Positions 8,905 through 18,592 of a DNA stretch of 64,000 nt are shown here, piece by piece. Source of the stretch: an uncultured Sphingomonas sp. (GTDB lineage Bacteria > Pseudomonadota > Alphaproteobacteria > Sphingomonadales > Sphingomonadaceae). The notes under the pieces were generated by a model. The model worked only from the letters and a program-made list of their open reading frames with translations, was not told where the DNA came from and did not search any database. Position 1 is the first letter of the stretch. Every line of letters starts with the position of its first letter. The position numbers and the translations under genes are program-made. The stretch spans positions 1 through 64,000 of the forward strand of contig NZ_CAJYHX010000006.1 in assembly GCF_913774285.1 (NCBI RefSeq), written 5' to 3'.

Positions 8905-9192
8905 CTAGGCGCGGGGAAGATCATTGCTCAAGCTGGCACGGATCATGTCGAGCAACATGATCGACGTTTGCCGCGTCTTCGCATCCTCGCCGCGTTCGAA
9001 GGCGATCTCTTCCTTCACGTCGGTCGCGGTTTCGACGATTTCGACTGCATCGGCCAGGCTGATAACGGACCGCGCGACCAGTCCGTGGAGGAGGCTTTCG
9101 ACAAGGAGCATCGCCGCCTGGCCATGGGCGTCCGGGGGATCAGCGCGTCGATCCGCACGAAGATTCTCATTGTCGTTGGTGTTTCCGGCCAT
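8905..9192 (-). CDS. Small conserved hypothetical protein
   Basis: A 95-residue soluble, mostly helical protein. The N-terminal 25 residues are polar (MAGNTNDNENLRADRR) and the rest is regular and amphipathic (LLVESLLHGLVARSVISL ... VKEEIAFERGED ... TSIMLLDMIRASL). Family not recognised. It stands alone, divergent from the Crp-type regulator 175 bases away, which may control it. Confidence 0.6.
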   Translation of the reverse strand: MAGNTNDNENLRADRRADPPDAHGQAAMLLVESLLHGLVARSVISLADAVEIVETATDVKEEIAFERGEDAKTRQTSIMLLDMIRASLSNDLPRA

Positions 9193-9367
9193 GGCGTCGC
9201 TCCTGCGCAGGCGAGAGCGTCGCGTCTCTCAGCCGCCGGAGCCTGAAGGTTGGGGCCGACGATCAGACAGGCATACGCCACCTGCCGTGGATTGCCATCA
9301 CTAAGATCAACTTTGGACTATAACTTTGAGCAATATCCATGGCGATCGGGACGTGGGACTATGCAGG

Positions 9368-10090
9368 ATGACGAACCGCTTCATCGACAAGCTGTCAGGC
9401 TTTGGGTCGCTCAGCCAGTCGGACGTCGATGCGCTGGCGGCCGCCACATCGCGGGCACGCAAGGTTGCGGCGCGAACGGATCTCATTCGCGAAGGCGATC
9501 GTCCGGGCCCCGTCTTCGTGATGCTGGAGGGCTGGGCCTGCCGCTACAAGATCCTGCCCAGCGGCTCGCGCCAGGTGCTGGCATATCTGATGCCCGGCGA
9601 TTCCTGCGACCTGCACGTCGGGCTGCTGGCCGAGATGGACCACGGCATCCAGACGATAACGCCCTCCGTGGTCGCCACGATCGATCGGCCGCAAATGGAC
9701 ATGATCCTCGACAACCACCGCGCCGTGGCGAAGGCGATCTATCTGGCGCAGCTGGTGGATGAGGGCACGATGCGCGCGTGGATCACCAGCATGGGCCGGC
9801 GCTCCAGCATCGAACGCGTGGCGCATCTGATGTGCGAACTCTATCTCCGGGCCAGGAACATCGGGCTGACCTCGGACGCGCAGTTCGCCTTGCCGCTGTC
9901 GCAGCTGATGCTGGCGGACTCGCTGGGCATGACCCCCGTGCACCTCAACCGCGTTCTCAAGGAACTGCGGCTGTCGGGCACGATGTTGCTCAAGCGCGGT
10001 AGCCTCGCCATCACCGACCCGGCAAAGCTGATCCAGATCGCCGGCTTCGACGAGAACTACCTTCACCGGCGCCTGCGCAACGCCGCCTAG
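9368..10090 (+). CDS. Crp/Fnr-family transcriptional regulator (paralog 2)
   Basis: A 240-residue regulator with an N-terminal cNMP-binding barrel (IREGDRPGPVFVMLEGWACRYK) and a C-terminal winged helix (LPLSQLMLADSLGMTPVHLNRVLKEL). I chose ATG 9368 because the protein then aligns from its first residue (MTNRFIDKLSGFGSL) with the paralog at 15854 (MANAFVDKLSGYAAL); the frame extends to a TTG at 9326. No Fnr cysteine cluster. Downstream of a small hypothetical gene, convergent with an alcohol dehydrogenase. Confidence 0.87.
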   Translation: MTNRFIDKLSGFGSLSQSDVDALAAATSRARKVAARTDLIREGDRPGPVFVMLEGWACRYKILPSGSRQVLAYLMPGDSCDLHVGLLAEMDHGIQTITPSVVATIDRPQMDMILDNHRAVAKAIYLAQLVDEGTMRAWITSMGRRSSIERVAHLMCELYLRARNIGLTSDAQFALPLSQLMLADSLGMTPVHLNRVLKELRLSGTMLLKRGSLAITDPAKLIQIAGFDENYLHRRLRNAA

Positions 10091-10163
10091 GCTGGGCCGG
10101 GGATCGGCCTCCGGGCGGGCTTGCGCGCCGCCCGGATCCCTCGTGCCGGAGGTCGGCCGGTTC

Positions 10164-11336
10164 TCAGGGGCGCAGGACCACCTTGATGACGCCGTCCTGC
10201 TTGTCGCGGAACTTCTTGTACATTTCCGGCGCCTCTTCGAGGCTGGCGGGGTGCGTCACCACGAAGCTCGGGTCGATATCGCCCGCCTCGATCCGCGCGA
10301 GCAGCGGCTTGGTATAGGCCTGGACATGCGTCTGGCCGGTCTTGATCGTCAGGCCCTTGTTCATCATCGCGCCGATCGGGATCTTGTCGCCCATGCCGAC
10401 ATAGACGCCGGGGATCGAGACCGTGCCGCCCATCCGGCAGCTCATGATCGCCTCGCGCAGCACGTGCACCCGGTCGGTCGCGAGGAAGGTCGCCGCCTTG
10501 ACCTTGCCGACGACCGAATCGACCGCGCCGTGGCCCGAGGCTTCGCAGCCGACGGCATCGATGCAGCTGTCCGGGCCGCGTCCCTTGGTGCGGAACTGCA
10601 GCTCGTCATAGACGTCCTCGACCTTGCTGAAGTCGATGGTCTCGGCACCGCCGGCCTCGGCCATCGCCAGGCGCTCGGGGACTTCGTCGATCGCGATCAC
10701 GCGGCCGGCACCCAGCATCAGCGCCGAGCGGATCGCGAACTGCCCGACGGGTCCGCAGCCCCAGATCGCGACCGTGTCGCCGGGTTCGATCTGGGCATTC
10801 TCGGCGGCCATGTAGCCGGTAGGGAAAATGTCGGAGAGGAACAGCGCTTGCTCGTCGGTGACGCTGTCGGGCACCTTGATCGGGCCGAAATCAGCCATGG
10901 GCACCCGGAGATATTCCGCCTGTCCGCCGCAATAGCCGCCCAGCATATGGCTGAAGCCGAACAGGCCGGCGGGCGAATGGCCCATCGCCTTGATCGCCAT
11001 CTCGGCGTTGGGGTTGGTCCGCTCGCAGGCCGAGAACAGGCCCTTGCGGCAGAAGAAGCAGTTGCCGCAGCTGATCGTGAACGGCACCACCACCCGGTCG
11101 CCGATCTTGAGGTTGGTGACCTCGGCGCCCAAGGCGACCACGACACCCATGTTCTCATGGCCGAGGATGTCGCCCGCTTCCATCGTCGGCTGGTAGCCGT
11201 CGAGCAGATGAAGGTCGGAGCCGCAGATCGCGCAGGCCGTTATCTTGATGATCGCGTCCCGCGGATGTTGAATCTCGGGATCCTTGACGGTGTCGACGCG
11301 AACGTCGCCTTTTCCGTGCCAGCATAATGCGCGCAT
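10164..11336 (-). CDS. Zinc-dependent alcohol dehydrogenase (formaldehyde dehydrogenase-like MDR)
   Basis: A 390-residue medium-chain dehydrogenase/reductase oxidizing an alcohol or S-hydroxymethyl adduct with NAD(P)+. Catalytic zinc ligands are in ICGSDLH and GHENMG; the structural-zinc loop [15 protein letters not shown] carries four cysteines; the Rossmann motif is WGCGPVGQ. Length and the extended region after the zinc loop match the glutathione-independent or FdhA-like formaldehyde dehydrogenase branch. ATG 11336 is preferred because AAGGA lies 7 bases upstream; ATG 11342 is too close to it. Isolated transcription unit; actual substrate uncertain. Confidence 0.9.
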   Translation of the reverse strand: MRALCWHGKGDVRVDTVKDPEIQHPRDAIIKITACAICGSDLHLLDGYQPTMEAGDILGHENMGVVVALGAEVTNLKIGDRVVVPFTISCGNCFFCRKGLFSACERTNPNAEMAIKAMGHSPAGLFGFSHMLGGYCGGQAEYLRVPMADFGPIKVPDSVTDEQALFLSDIFPTGYMAAENAQIEPGDTVAIWGCGPVGQFAIRSALMLGAGRVIAIDEVPERLAMAEAGGAETIDFSKVEDVYDELQFRTKGRGPDSCIDAVGCEASGHGAVDSVVGKVKAATFLATDRVHVLREAIMSCRMGGTVSIPGVYVGMGDKIPIGAMMNKGLTIKTGQTHVQAYTKPLLARIEAGDIDPSFVVTHPASLEEAPEMYKKFRDKQDGVIKVVLRP

Positions 11337-11507
11337 AGCCATTTCCTTTAGGACTACTCGGTCTGGCTAACAGTTCGGCGATGCGAAAGACCCGCACATA
11401 ATGCGATCAACAGTAGGATTATCGACTAACATTCGTTTAGCCGACATCTGCTTGTATTTGCGAAATGACGTGGGGCTGCGCGGTGCAATCAATCTGACGA
11501 CTGGAAC

Positions 11508-14111
11508 TCATTCGCCCCTGTTCATATCGGCAAACCGATCATCGATGGCGCGTGCAAGCTGCTGCGTCGAATAGGGCTTTTGCAGCAGCTGAAAACCATG
11601 GGCACCCTCTTCGGCAAGGATGTGGCTGTAGCCGCTGGCCAGAATGACGGGAAGCTTGGGGTAGGTCTCCCGAAGGCGCTTGCCCAGCTCCAGACCACCC
11701 ATGCCCGGCATCACCACGTCCGAGAAAACGACGTCGAAGCCGGCGCCGTCCTGCCCCAGGCGATGCAGCGCATCCTCGGCGCTGTACACAAGCAGCGTGC
11801 GATACCCCAGGTCGTCGAGCGCCTCGCGGGCGAAGCTGCCGACCTCTTCATTGTCCTCGACGATCAGGATCGACAGGCCGGCCTTGCGCGCGGCAGGTTC
11901 CTTGGTGCGCGGCGCTACCTCGGGCTCGGCGCCCGGCTCCGCTTGCGGAAGGTACAGGGTGAAGGTGGTGCCTTCGCCCGGCACGCTCTCGACATCGACG
12001 TCGCCACCCGATTGCTTGGCGAAACCGAACACCTGGCTGAGGCCGAGCCCGGTGCCCTTGCCGACCGCCTTGGTGGTGAAGAAGGGTTCGAAGACACGCT
12101 CCAGGATAGCTGGCTCGATGCCTGCGCCCGTATCGATCAGCGAAATGGCTGCGAAGGGGCTTTCGGATGCCGCATGGCCGCGAATGACGGGCTTCGGGAC
12201 CGAACAGACGAGCCGAATCGTGAGCTGTCCATCCCCCGCCATGGCATCGCGCGCATTGACCGCCATGTTGACCAGCGCGGTCTCGAACTGGCTGACGTCG
12301 GCACGGACGATGCACGGCGTGTCGGGAAGGTCGAGGGCGATCGCAACCCGCTTCCCCGTGACCGAGTTGAGCATGTCGGCAACGGTGCGCAGCCGCTCGC
12401 CCACTTCGAAGGCGGCTGGATTGAGCGTCTGCCGCCGTGCAAAGGCGAGCAATTGGCCGGTCAGCTTGGCCGCGCGGTCGGCGGTGTCTCCGATCGCCTC
12501 GACATAGCGCGCGCGCCGCTCGGGCGGCAGGTCCGGGCGGCGCAGCAGATCGACCGAGCCCCGGATCACCGTCAGCAGATTGTTGAAGTCGTGCGCGACG
12601 CCGCCGGTGAGTTGGCCAACCGCATCCATGCGCTGGGAATGCCGCAGCGCCTCTTCGGACACCATCAGCTCGCGCGTCCGCTCCTCGATCCGGTGCTCGA
12701 GGGTCATGGCGAGATCGCTCAGCGCTGCTTCCCGGTCGAGCCGCTCGCGGCCGATCGAGAGGAACCGGGCAAAGCTTTCGAAGAACGAGATCGCCTCGTT
12801 CTCGAAGCGGTCGCGGCTGGTCGAGACGAACGAGATCACGCCGTAGAGCGTCGTGTCCGATTGCACCGGAAAGCCCGCATAGGCTCGCGTGCCGTTGCGC
12901 CGGCTGATCTCGGTGCGCGGATCGGTCGATTGCTGGACATGCTCGAGGATCAGCGGCGCGCGCTGCTCGGCGACCAGTCCGCATAGCGGCACGTCGACCG
13001 GGCAGACGTCCGCCAGCCATGCTCGGGTCTCCTCCTCCACGCCGGTGGACTGGAGCAGCCGCATCCGCGAGCAATCGTTGTTGAGGAGATAGCTGTAGCT
13101 CCGGTCATAGCCGAGGCTTTCCGCGCCGCTCGACAGGATTTCCTGCAGCACCTGATCGGGGTCGTCGGAGGACAGCAGCCCGGCCGAGGCGCGCGCGAGC
13201 AGGTCCAGCCGCTGCTCGCGCAGGCGCTCCTCGGTGCGGTCGCGCAGCACCTTCACGAAGCCGATCGCCTTGTCGTCCGCATCCCGTAGCGGCGTCATCT
13301 CGCCTTGCGCCCAGAAACGGCTGCCGTCGGCGCGCAGGTGCCAGCGCTCGTCATTGCCATGGCCGACCTCAAGTGCGCGGGCCATTTCGTGCGCCGGGCG
13401 CCCGATCGCGCAGTCCTCGGGGGTGAAGAACCGCTCGATGGTAGCACCCAGCATGTCCGCCTCGCGCCACCCCAGGATGTTCTCGGCGCCGGCGTTCCAG
13501 CGGGTCACGCGGCCCTCGCAGTCCATCGCGATGATCGCGAAGTCGGTCGCGCTGTCGAGGATCTGGCGATGCCGCGCCTCGCTTTCGCGCGTGACGTCGT
13601 TCGCCCGCGCACGCGCCGATGCCTGGTCGGCCTGTTCCAGCTGAAGCGCGATCAGCCGGGCGAACATCTCGAACGTCGGCAGGATCTCGTGCCTAGTCAG
13701 GTCCTGCGGCTTGGGATCGATCGCGCACAGCGTGCCGAAGAAGCGGCCGTCCGGCAGCACGATGGGCACCGAGATATAGCTCTTCAGCCCGTACAGAGCC
13801 GGTGTGGGATGGCTGGCATAGACGGGATCGGCGTCCACGTCTGGGATCACGACCGATTGGCGGTGCTGCCGGATCTCGTGGCAGATCGTCGTCTCGAGCT
13901 TGAGTGCATCGCCGGGCTGGAGGCCGAAGTTGATCTCGTCCCGTACGCTGCAGGCGACCCAGTGGTCGTCGGTGACGCGGGCGATCGCGGCGAATCCCAT
14001 GCCGGTGATGCGGCAGACGGTGTCGAGCAGCGTCGGCACCACGTCGAACGCGCCGATCGTGGCGATATCGGCGGCGATCGGTTCGGGAAGGGAAGGATCT
14101 GCCACCATCAT
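11508..14111 (-). CDS. Hybrid sensor histidine kinase (GAF-PAS-GAF-HisKA-HATPase-REC)
   Basis: An 867-residue cytoplasmic hybrid kinase. Approximate order: GAF (20-160), PAS (185-295, with ITRWNAGAENILGW-type core), a second GAF (305-455), a coiled region, HisKA with phospho-acceptor GGVAHDFNNLL (about 500), N box VNMAVNARDAM, G boxes DTGAGI and GKGTGLGLS, and a receiver domain from about 745 with phospho-Asp in VFSDVVMPG and Lys in LLQKPYS. No membrane segment. Divergent from a stand-alone receiver gene 65 bases away, the natural partner. Input signal unknown; the GAF cysteines do not make a clear bilin site. Confidence 0.93.
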   Translation of the reverse strand: MMVADPSLPEPIAADIATIGAFDVVPTLLDTVCRITGMGFAAIARVTDDHWVACSVRDEINFGLQPGDALKLETTICHEIRQHRQSVVIPDVDADPVYASHPTPALYGLKSYISVPIVLPDGRFFGTLCAIDPKPQDLTRHEILPTFEMFARLIALQLEQADQASARARANDVTRESEARHRQILDSATDFAIIAMDCEGRVTRWNAGAENILGWREADMLGATIERFFTPEDCAIGRPAHEMARALEVGHGNDERWHLRADGSRFWAQGEMTPLRDADDKAIGFVKVLRDRTEERLREQRLDLLARASAGLLSSDDPDQVLQEILSSGAESLGYDRSYSYLLNNDCSRMRLLQSTGVEEETRAWLADVCPVDVPLCGLVAEQRAPLILEHVQQSTDPRTEISRRNGTRAYAGFPVQSDTTLYGVISFVSTSRDRFENEAISFFESFARFLSIGRERLDREAALSDLAMTLEHRIEERTRELMVSEEALRHSQRMDAVGQLTGGVAHDFNNLLTVIRGSVDLLRRPDLPPERRARYVEAIGDTADRAAKLTGQLLAFARRQTLNPAAFEVGERLRTVADMLNSVTGKRVAIALDLPDTPCIVRADVSQFETALVNMAVNARDAMAGDGQLTIRLVCSVPKPVIRGHAASESPFAAISLIDTGAGIEPAILERVFEPFFTTKAVGKGTGLGLSQVFGFAKQSGGDVDVESVPGEGTTFTLYLPQAEPGAEPEVAPRTKEPAARKAGLSILIVEDNEEVGSFAREALDDLGYRTLLVYSAEDALHRLGQDGAGFDVVFSDVVMPGMGGLELGKRLRETYPKLPVILASGYSHILAEEGAHGFQLLQKPYSTQQLARAIDDRFADMNRGE

Positions 14112-14176
14112 CGCTCTTTAACGCGCCGCGCTGCTTTTGGCAGGGGTCCTTTGCCGATGTCGCGTGTTCTAGCAAA

Positions 14177-14584
14177 ATGAACGCTTCCACAATGCCTTAT
14201 GCTATCGCGGTCGATGATGATCCGATGATCCTGCTCGATGTCACCGGAATCTTGGAGGATGCGGGCTTTCGCACCTACGAAGCCGATCACGGCGATGCCG
14301 CGCTCACCATGCTGCCGGGATGTGCCGACAACGTGATCCTGTTGTTCTCCGATGTGGACATGCCGGGCGGAACGAACGGGTTCGCCCTGGCGCGCCACGT
14401 TGCCGAACATTATCCATGGATCGAGATCGTTATCGCGAGCGGCCGCGTCACCCCCGGGCCGGGGGACATGCCGGAAAAGGCGACCTTTATCGGCAAGCCC
14501 TTCACCGCGGCGATGGTGCATGCGCATCTGCGCGACACGCTGCCGGATGGCAAGAAGCCGGAACCGCTCAAGGCCGCGATCTGA
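14177..14584 (+). CDS. Single-domain response regulator
   Basis: A 135-residue receiver domain without an output domain. The acidic pocket VDDDPM, phospho-acceptor FSDVDMPGG and the conserved Lys in IGKPF are present. ATG at 14192 (MPYAIAVDDDP) is an alternative start with a more typical N-terminus. It is divergent from the hybrid kinase, so it may take phosphate from it or act as a phosphate sink (inference). Confidence 0.9.
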   Translation: MNASTMPYAIAVDDDPMILLDVTGILEDAGFRTYEADHGDAALTMLPGCADNVILLFSDVDMPGGTNGFALARHVAEHYPWIEIVIASGRVTPGPGDMPEKATFIGKPFTAAMVHAHLRDTLPDGKKPEPLKAAI

Positions 14585-14676
14585 GGCCTGTCGCCACCTG
14601 AAACGGTGATGTGGGACGCCATTGGGTCAGCGACGAGATTTGGGGAGCGCGGCGTACCGTCACTCCCCCGATCCTG

Positions 14677-15348
14677 CTAAGCGATGGCGACCCGTGCCCG
14701 GTTCCGCCGCAGCGCGGTACCTATCCCGGCAAAGCCGAACAGCAGCATCGCCCAGGTCCCGGCCTCGGGCACCCCGGTCGGCTGGAAGGCGCGCCCGGAA
14801 AAGGTCGCGCCGTCGCTGACCCCGAAGGTACCCCGATCTGAATAGGTGCGTGCTGTCGTGCGGAAGATGTAGGTGGCGGTGGTTTCGGTGCCGGACAATG
14901 CGGCGGCGCTGTCGAGATTGATGCCGATCACCCCGCCTGCGGTATTGCGGTTGCCGGTTCCGAGACCGCCGCCGTTGTTCGCCGTGGTGAAGATGCCGCT
15001 TCCATCGAGATCGACATCGCTGAAGAGCGCCTCGACGCCGAAGTCACCGAAATTCGCCGCGGTGATGCTGCGGATGTCATCGCTCCCGATCTCGCCGCCT
15101 GCCGTTCGCTGAACCTGATAGTAGAAGTCGAGCGTGCCCAGCGTGTTGCGATAGACCGCCGCCCGCAGATCACCGGTGAAGGTCAGCGCGACGCCTTGAA
15201 TTCGCTTCCAGTCGAGCAGCGTGCCCTGGGTCGACGCGTCGAAGCCGGTAAACGCCGTGTTCGAGCTGCCGGGCAGAAGAACGGCGGCAGAAGCCGGCCC
15301 GGCCAGCACAAGCGCAACGGTTGCTCCAAGCAATATCGCTGGACGCAT
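14677..15348 (-). CDS. PEPxxWA-CTERM sorting-signal exported protein
   Basis: A 223-residue secreted protein. Residues 1-22 are a classical signal peptide (ILLGATVALVLAGPASA). The C-terminus carries the PEP-CTERM tripartite signal: PEAGTWAMLL, a hydrophobic helix FGFAGIGTAL and basic RRNRAR, recognised by exosortase systems in bacteria making exopolysaccharide. The middle is Gly/Thr-rich with no catalytic motif. AGGAAGGGA lies 7 bases upstream of the ATG. No exosortase gene is in the window. Confidence 0.88.
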   Translation of the reverse strand: MRPAILLGATVALVLAGPASAAVLLPGSSNTAFTGFDASTQGTLLDWKRIQGVALTFTGDLRAAVYRNTLGTLDFYYQVQRTAGGEIGSDDIRSITAANFGDFGVEALFSDVDLDGSGIFTTANNGGGLGTGNRNTAGGVIGINLDSAAALSGTETTATYIFRTTARTYSDRGTFGVSDGATFSGRAFQPTGVPEAGTWAMLLFGFAGIGTALRRNRARVAIA

Positions 15349-15829
15349 AGTAGTATCCCTTCCTGTTGCATGAGCGTCGCACGGGGCCGTCGCCAATACG
15401 GTCCTCGACGATCAAGGGATTCTGCTTAGATTGAGAGCAGTCGCGCATTGTTAACCTGCATTGTGTTCCCTCACCCAGATCAGGGATTTCGTAGCTATTC
15501 GCCTCAAACGAGCGGGTATCCTCTGCAATGACGCCAGCAACCAGCGAATGCGCGCTTCCATGAGACCAGCAGACGCAGCGCGCTTTCGGCGAGCAGCGGG
15601 GCCTAGCCATGCGCATCCGGCACTTCGGGCTGCGAGGGAGCGTTGGCAGTGCCGCCATTGTCATTGGAAGTCGTGTGTTCGAACGACATTTATTCTGGAG
15701 CATAATGTCTCTCGGTGGTCCGGAGGTGCAATCACCGGCTGAGGATTTGCATTGTCTACGCCGAACGAAACATTCGCACCACAAACGCTGGGCAAGCGGA
15801 ATGTTGATACCGATTAAGAGTCCTGCTGC
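15349..15829. other. Gene-free stretch before the third Crp gene
   Basis: No convincing ORF in 480 bases; codon use in possible small frames is unlike the neighbours. It should hold promoters for the PEP-CTERM gene and the downstream regulator. Confidence 0.45.
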
Positions 15830-15849
15830 GTCCTTTCGATACGAAGGAC
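15830..15849 (+). promoter_or_regulatory. Hairpin covering the Shine-Dalgarno of the Crp paralog
   Basis: GTCCTT-T-CG / CG-AAGGAC pair around an ATA loop with one bulged T; the 3' arm contains the AAGGA ribosome site 5 bases before the ATG at 15854. It could limit translation until melted or bound. Confidence 0.4.
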
Positions 15850-15853
15850 AGCG

Positions 15854-16576
15854 ATGGCCAATGCTTTCGTCGATAAGCTGAGCGGATATGCTGCCCTGAC
15901 TGCCGACGACCGCGCGGCCTTGGCCAAGGTGTGCGAAGGCGCGCGACCGGTTGCGGGGCGCTACGACCTCATTCGCGAAGGCGACAAGCCGGGAACGGTG
16001 TTCATCTTGCTCGAAGGCTGGGCTTGCCGCTACAAGTTGCTGCCCGAAGGCGGCCGACAAATCATGGCGGTCCTGATGCCCGGCGATTTCTCGGACACGC
16101 ATGTCGCCGTGCTCGACGAAATGGATCATAGCATCGCCACGCTAACCCCGGCGCGGGTGGCATCGGTACAACGCGCGGAGATGGAAGCGCTGATCGCATC
16201 CAGCATGCTGATCACCAACGCCTTCTGGTGGTCGCAACTGGTCGACGAAGGCACGCTACGCGCCTGGATTGTCAGCATGGGGCGGCGCGGCAGCGTCGAG
16301 CGGGTCGCCCATCTGATGTGCGAAATCTATGTCCGGGCCCAACACATCGGCTTGGTCCAGGGGCCGCAGATCGAGTTCCCGCTCACCCAGATCGTCCTTG
16401 CCGATGCGCTTGGGCTAACCCCGGTGCACGTCAATCGCGTGCTGCGGACGTTGCGCATGGCGGGGGTGGTGCAGATCGGCCGCGGCACGCTCACGATCAC
16501 CGACCCGGACAAGCTGGTGCAGATCGCCGGCTTTGACGACAATTACCTGCACCGCCGGCTCAAGCTCGCGGCCTAG
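15854..16576 (+). CDS. Crp/Fnr-family transcriptional regulator (paralog 3)
   Basis: A 240-residue regulator closely similar over its length to the protein at 9368: barrel segment IREGDKPGTVFILLEGWACRYK and winged helix FPLTQIVLADALGLTPVHVNRVLR. Same C-terminal block (KLVQIAGFDDNYLHRRLK). Two near-full-length paralogs within 7 kb imply duplication. Ribosome site AAGGA is inside a hairpin. Effector and targets unknown. Confidence 0.88.
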   Translation: MANAFVDKLSGYAALTADDRAALAKVCEGARPVAGRYDLIREGDKPGTVFILLEGWACRYKLLPEGGRQIMAVLMPGDFSDTHVAVLDEMDHSIATLTPARVASVQRAEMEALIASSMLITNAFWWSQLVDEGTLRAWIVSMGRRGSVERVAHLMCEIYVRAQHIGLVQGPQIEFPLTQIVLADALGLTPVHVNRVLRTLRMAGVVQIGRGTLTITDPDKLVQIAGFDDNYLHRRLKLAA

Positions 16577-16761
16577 CTGCCCTTCACCGGTGCCTCCGTG
16601 CCAGCCACCGGCGGACGCCGCACGGACATGATGGTGCTTGGTTCGGCGTCGCTGGTCCCCACCAAAGCGTCGAACTGGCAGGCCAGCGCCTCGACGATGC
16701 TGGTACCGAGCCCGGGCTTGTCGGAGGCCATGCACGTGCGACTGGGGCATGTTCCAGGCAC
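16573..16761 (-). pseudogene. C-terminal remnant of a histidine kinase
   Basis: A 62-codon frame reads SDKPGLGTSIVEALACQFDA then a strand ending in MSVRRPPV, the G2 box and end of an HATPase domain of the HisKA_2/HWE type. The N box and DxGxG motif are not found in any frame upstream, so only the tail of the gene survives. It overlaps the end of the Crp gene by four bases in opposite orientation. Confidence 0.5.
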
Positions 16762-17082
16762 CGCTCGCGATCAACAACCCGCCATCGTCGAGCAGCGGTG
16801 CGGCCATGGCCAGATCCCTGCCGTGAGAGTGTTGGCGGGCCGCGCTTGGCAGTCTTCATCGGCTAGGAGCATGCGTATCCGCAACGTGCGGGTCTGCACT
16901 GTCTCGGCATAGCTTCAGACAGATACGGCGCGATCCTTTGCCATTCATGGAAGATGATGGCCGCGCCTAACCTGGGTGAATACACTCGGAGATTGCGCTT
17001 TGATCCTGGATCACCATATTTTGTGCGACGCAGCATAGTTGCGACCCTGCCGCTCCCTGGAGCTTGTTTGAAGGACGCCACG
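16762..17082. other. Gene-free stretch before the esterase
   Basis: May hold further decayed kinase sequence, but no frame is recognisable. The esterase promoter should lie near 16960-17060, where the sequence is less GC-rich. Confidence 0.4.
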
Positions 17083-18210
17083 ATGCCCGGTCTTGCCGAT
17101 ACCCTTGCCCGCCTTTCCGCCCTCCGCGCCGCCAGCACCCCCGCCACGTCCACCGGTCCCGGCCGGCTGGCGCCACTCGGCGACTTCGGGCCGAACCCCG
17201 GCGGCCTTGCCGGCTGGAGCTATCTGCCCGCCGCACTGGCCGAGCGGCCCGCGCTGGTGGTGGTGCTTCATGGCTGCACCCAGACTGCGGCGGGCTATGA
17301 CCGCGGTTCGGGCTGGTCGGATTGGGCCGATCGCCACGGCTTCGCGCTGCTGTTCCCCGAGCAGCAGCGCCAGAACAATCCCAATCTCTGCTTCAACTGG
17401 TTCGCGCCCGAGGACAGCCGCCGCGGCGGCGGCGAGGCGCTGTCGATCCGCACGATGGTCGCGGCGATGGTGGCGCGACACGGCATCGATCCCGCGCGCA
17501 TCTTCGTGACAGGCCTGTCGGCAGGCGGCGCGATGGCGTCCGTGCTGCTCGCCACCTATCCGGACGTTTTCGCCGGTGGCGGGATCATCGCCGGCCTGCC
17601 CTTCGGATCTGCAACCTCGATGCCGCAGGCGTTCGAGCGGATGCGGGGGCAGGGTGGTCCGGACGCGGCGGGGCTGACCGCGCTGGTCCGCGACGCGTCG
17701 CGGCACCAAGGCCCGTGGCCGATCGTGTCGGTGTGGCACGGGACGGGCGACGCGACCGTCGCGCCGTCCAACGCGGGCGCCATCGTCGCGCAGTGGCGCG
17801 CGCTGCACGGTCTCCCCGAGGCGCCGACGCGTAGCGACCGGGTCGACGGCTATCCCCATCACCTTTGGGCGGACGGCGAGGGCCGCATCCTGCTCGAGGA
17901 ATATCGGATCACCGGCATGGGCCATGGCACGCCGCTCGACACGGCCGGCGCCGAAGGCTGCGGCAGCAGCGGCGCCTATATGCTGGAGACGGGCATCTCT
18001 TCTACGGCCCATCTCTGCCGCTTCTGGGGCATCGCGGATCCCGACGCCCCGGCGCAGACCCTTGGCGACAGGGCGCGCGGTGCCCCCGCGAGGCCGGATC
18101 CAGCCCCTCCGTCCATGCTGGTGCCCGCAAATTCCACGCAGACACCTGCCGGTCGGGATATCGGGCGCGTGATCGAGGCGGCGCTGCGCGCGGGCGGGCT
18201 GATGCGCTAG
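17083..18210 (+). CDS. PHB depolymerase-family esterase
   Basis: A 375-residue alpha/beta hydrolase of the poly(3-hydroxybutyrate) depolymerase / feruloyl-esterase-like family. The oxyanion motif LVVVLHGCTQTA lies near residue 65, the nucleophile is in VTGLSAGGAMA, an Asp follows in HGTGDATVAPSN and the His is in GMGHGTPLDT. ATG 17083 has AAGGA with 7 bases spacing. There is no obvious signal peptide, so an intracellular role is possible; substrate range (PHB oligomers or other esters) is open. Confidence 0.87.
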   Translation: MPGLADTLARLSALRAASTPATSTGPGRLAPLGDFGPNPGGLAGWSYLPAALAERPALVVVLHGCTQTAAGYDRGSGWSDWADRHGFALLFPEQQRQNNPNLCFNWFAPEDSRRGGGEALSIRTMVAAMVARHGIDPARIFVTGLSAGGAMASVLLATYPDVFAGGGIIAGLPFGSATSMPQAFERMRGQGGPDAAGLTALVRDASRHQGPWPIVSVWHGTGDATVAPSNAGAIVAQWRALHGLPEAPTRSDRVDGYPHHLWADGEGRILLEEYRITGMGHGTPLDTAGAEGCGSSGAYMLETGISSTAHLCRFWGIADPDAPAQTLGDRARGAPARPDPAPPSMLVPANSTQTPAGRDIGRVIEAALRAGGLMR

Positions 18211-18356
18211 GCGGAGGGCGCCGCTTAATTGGCGGCAGGGGGTAGGTTGTTGCACCCCTCCACCTTATATCAAGTGCATCGTTGGCAGATTCCTCCGTAG
18301 GCGCCATCGACTGAGAGACCGACGCGCTCCCGCTTACCGTACCCGGGAGCCGATCC

Positions 18357-18524
18357 ATGGACATCGACTATATCCGCCGCCGCCACGCGCTTTCACTGAC
18401 GCTGGCCGCCACCGCGGCGTCGCGCGAAGCCCGCTATGCGCATCGCAGCCTCGCTCGCGCCTATGCCGACCGGATCGAGACAATGGGCCGATCGCAGGTC
18501 CTGCTGGCCCCGCAGACTTCGTGA
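18357..18524 (+). CDS. Small basic helical protein, 55 aa
   Basis: Starts MDIDYIRRRHALSLTLAATA and continues as an Arg/Ala-rich helix (SREARYAHRSLARAYADRIE). CGGGAG lies a few bases upstream. From memory, similar short MD..YL..R..VSL proteins occur in sphingomonads, but I cannot name a family. It leads a run of small co-directional genes ending at 21093. Confidence 0.55.
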   Translation: MDIDYIRRRHALSLTLAATAASREARYAHRSLARAYADRIETMGRSQVLLAPQTS

Positions 18525-18592
18525 TCGCCCGGGGGCGGGGCCGCTCTGGCCGCGCCCCTTTCTCCCGCGCCCCGCGACAAAGAGGAATGCCG

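Noticed and set aside
10143..11327. 394-codon open frame on the plus strand
   Set aside because: Exact antisense of the alcohol dehydrogenase, His/Arg/Asp-rich composition typical of shadow frames in GC-rich DNA.
11580..12986. 468-codon open frame on the plus strand
   Set aside because: Antisense of the hybrid kinase; no domain.
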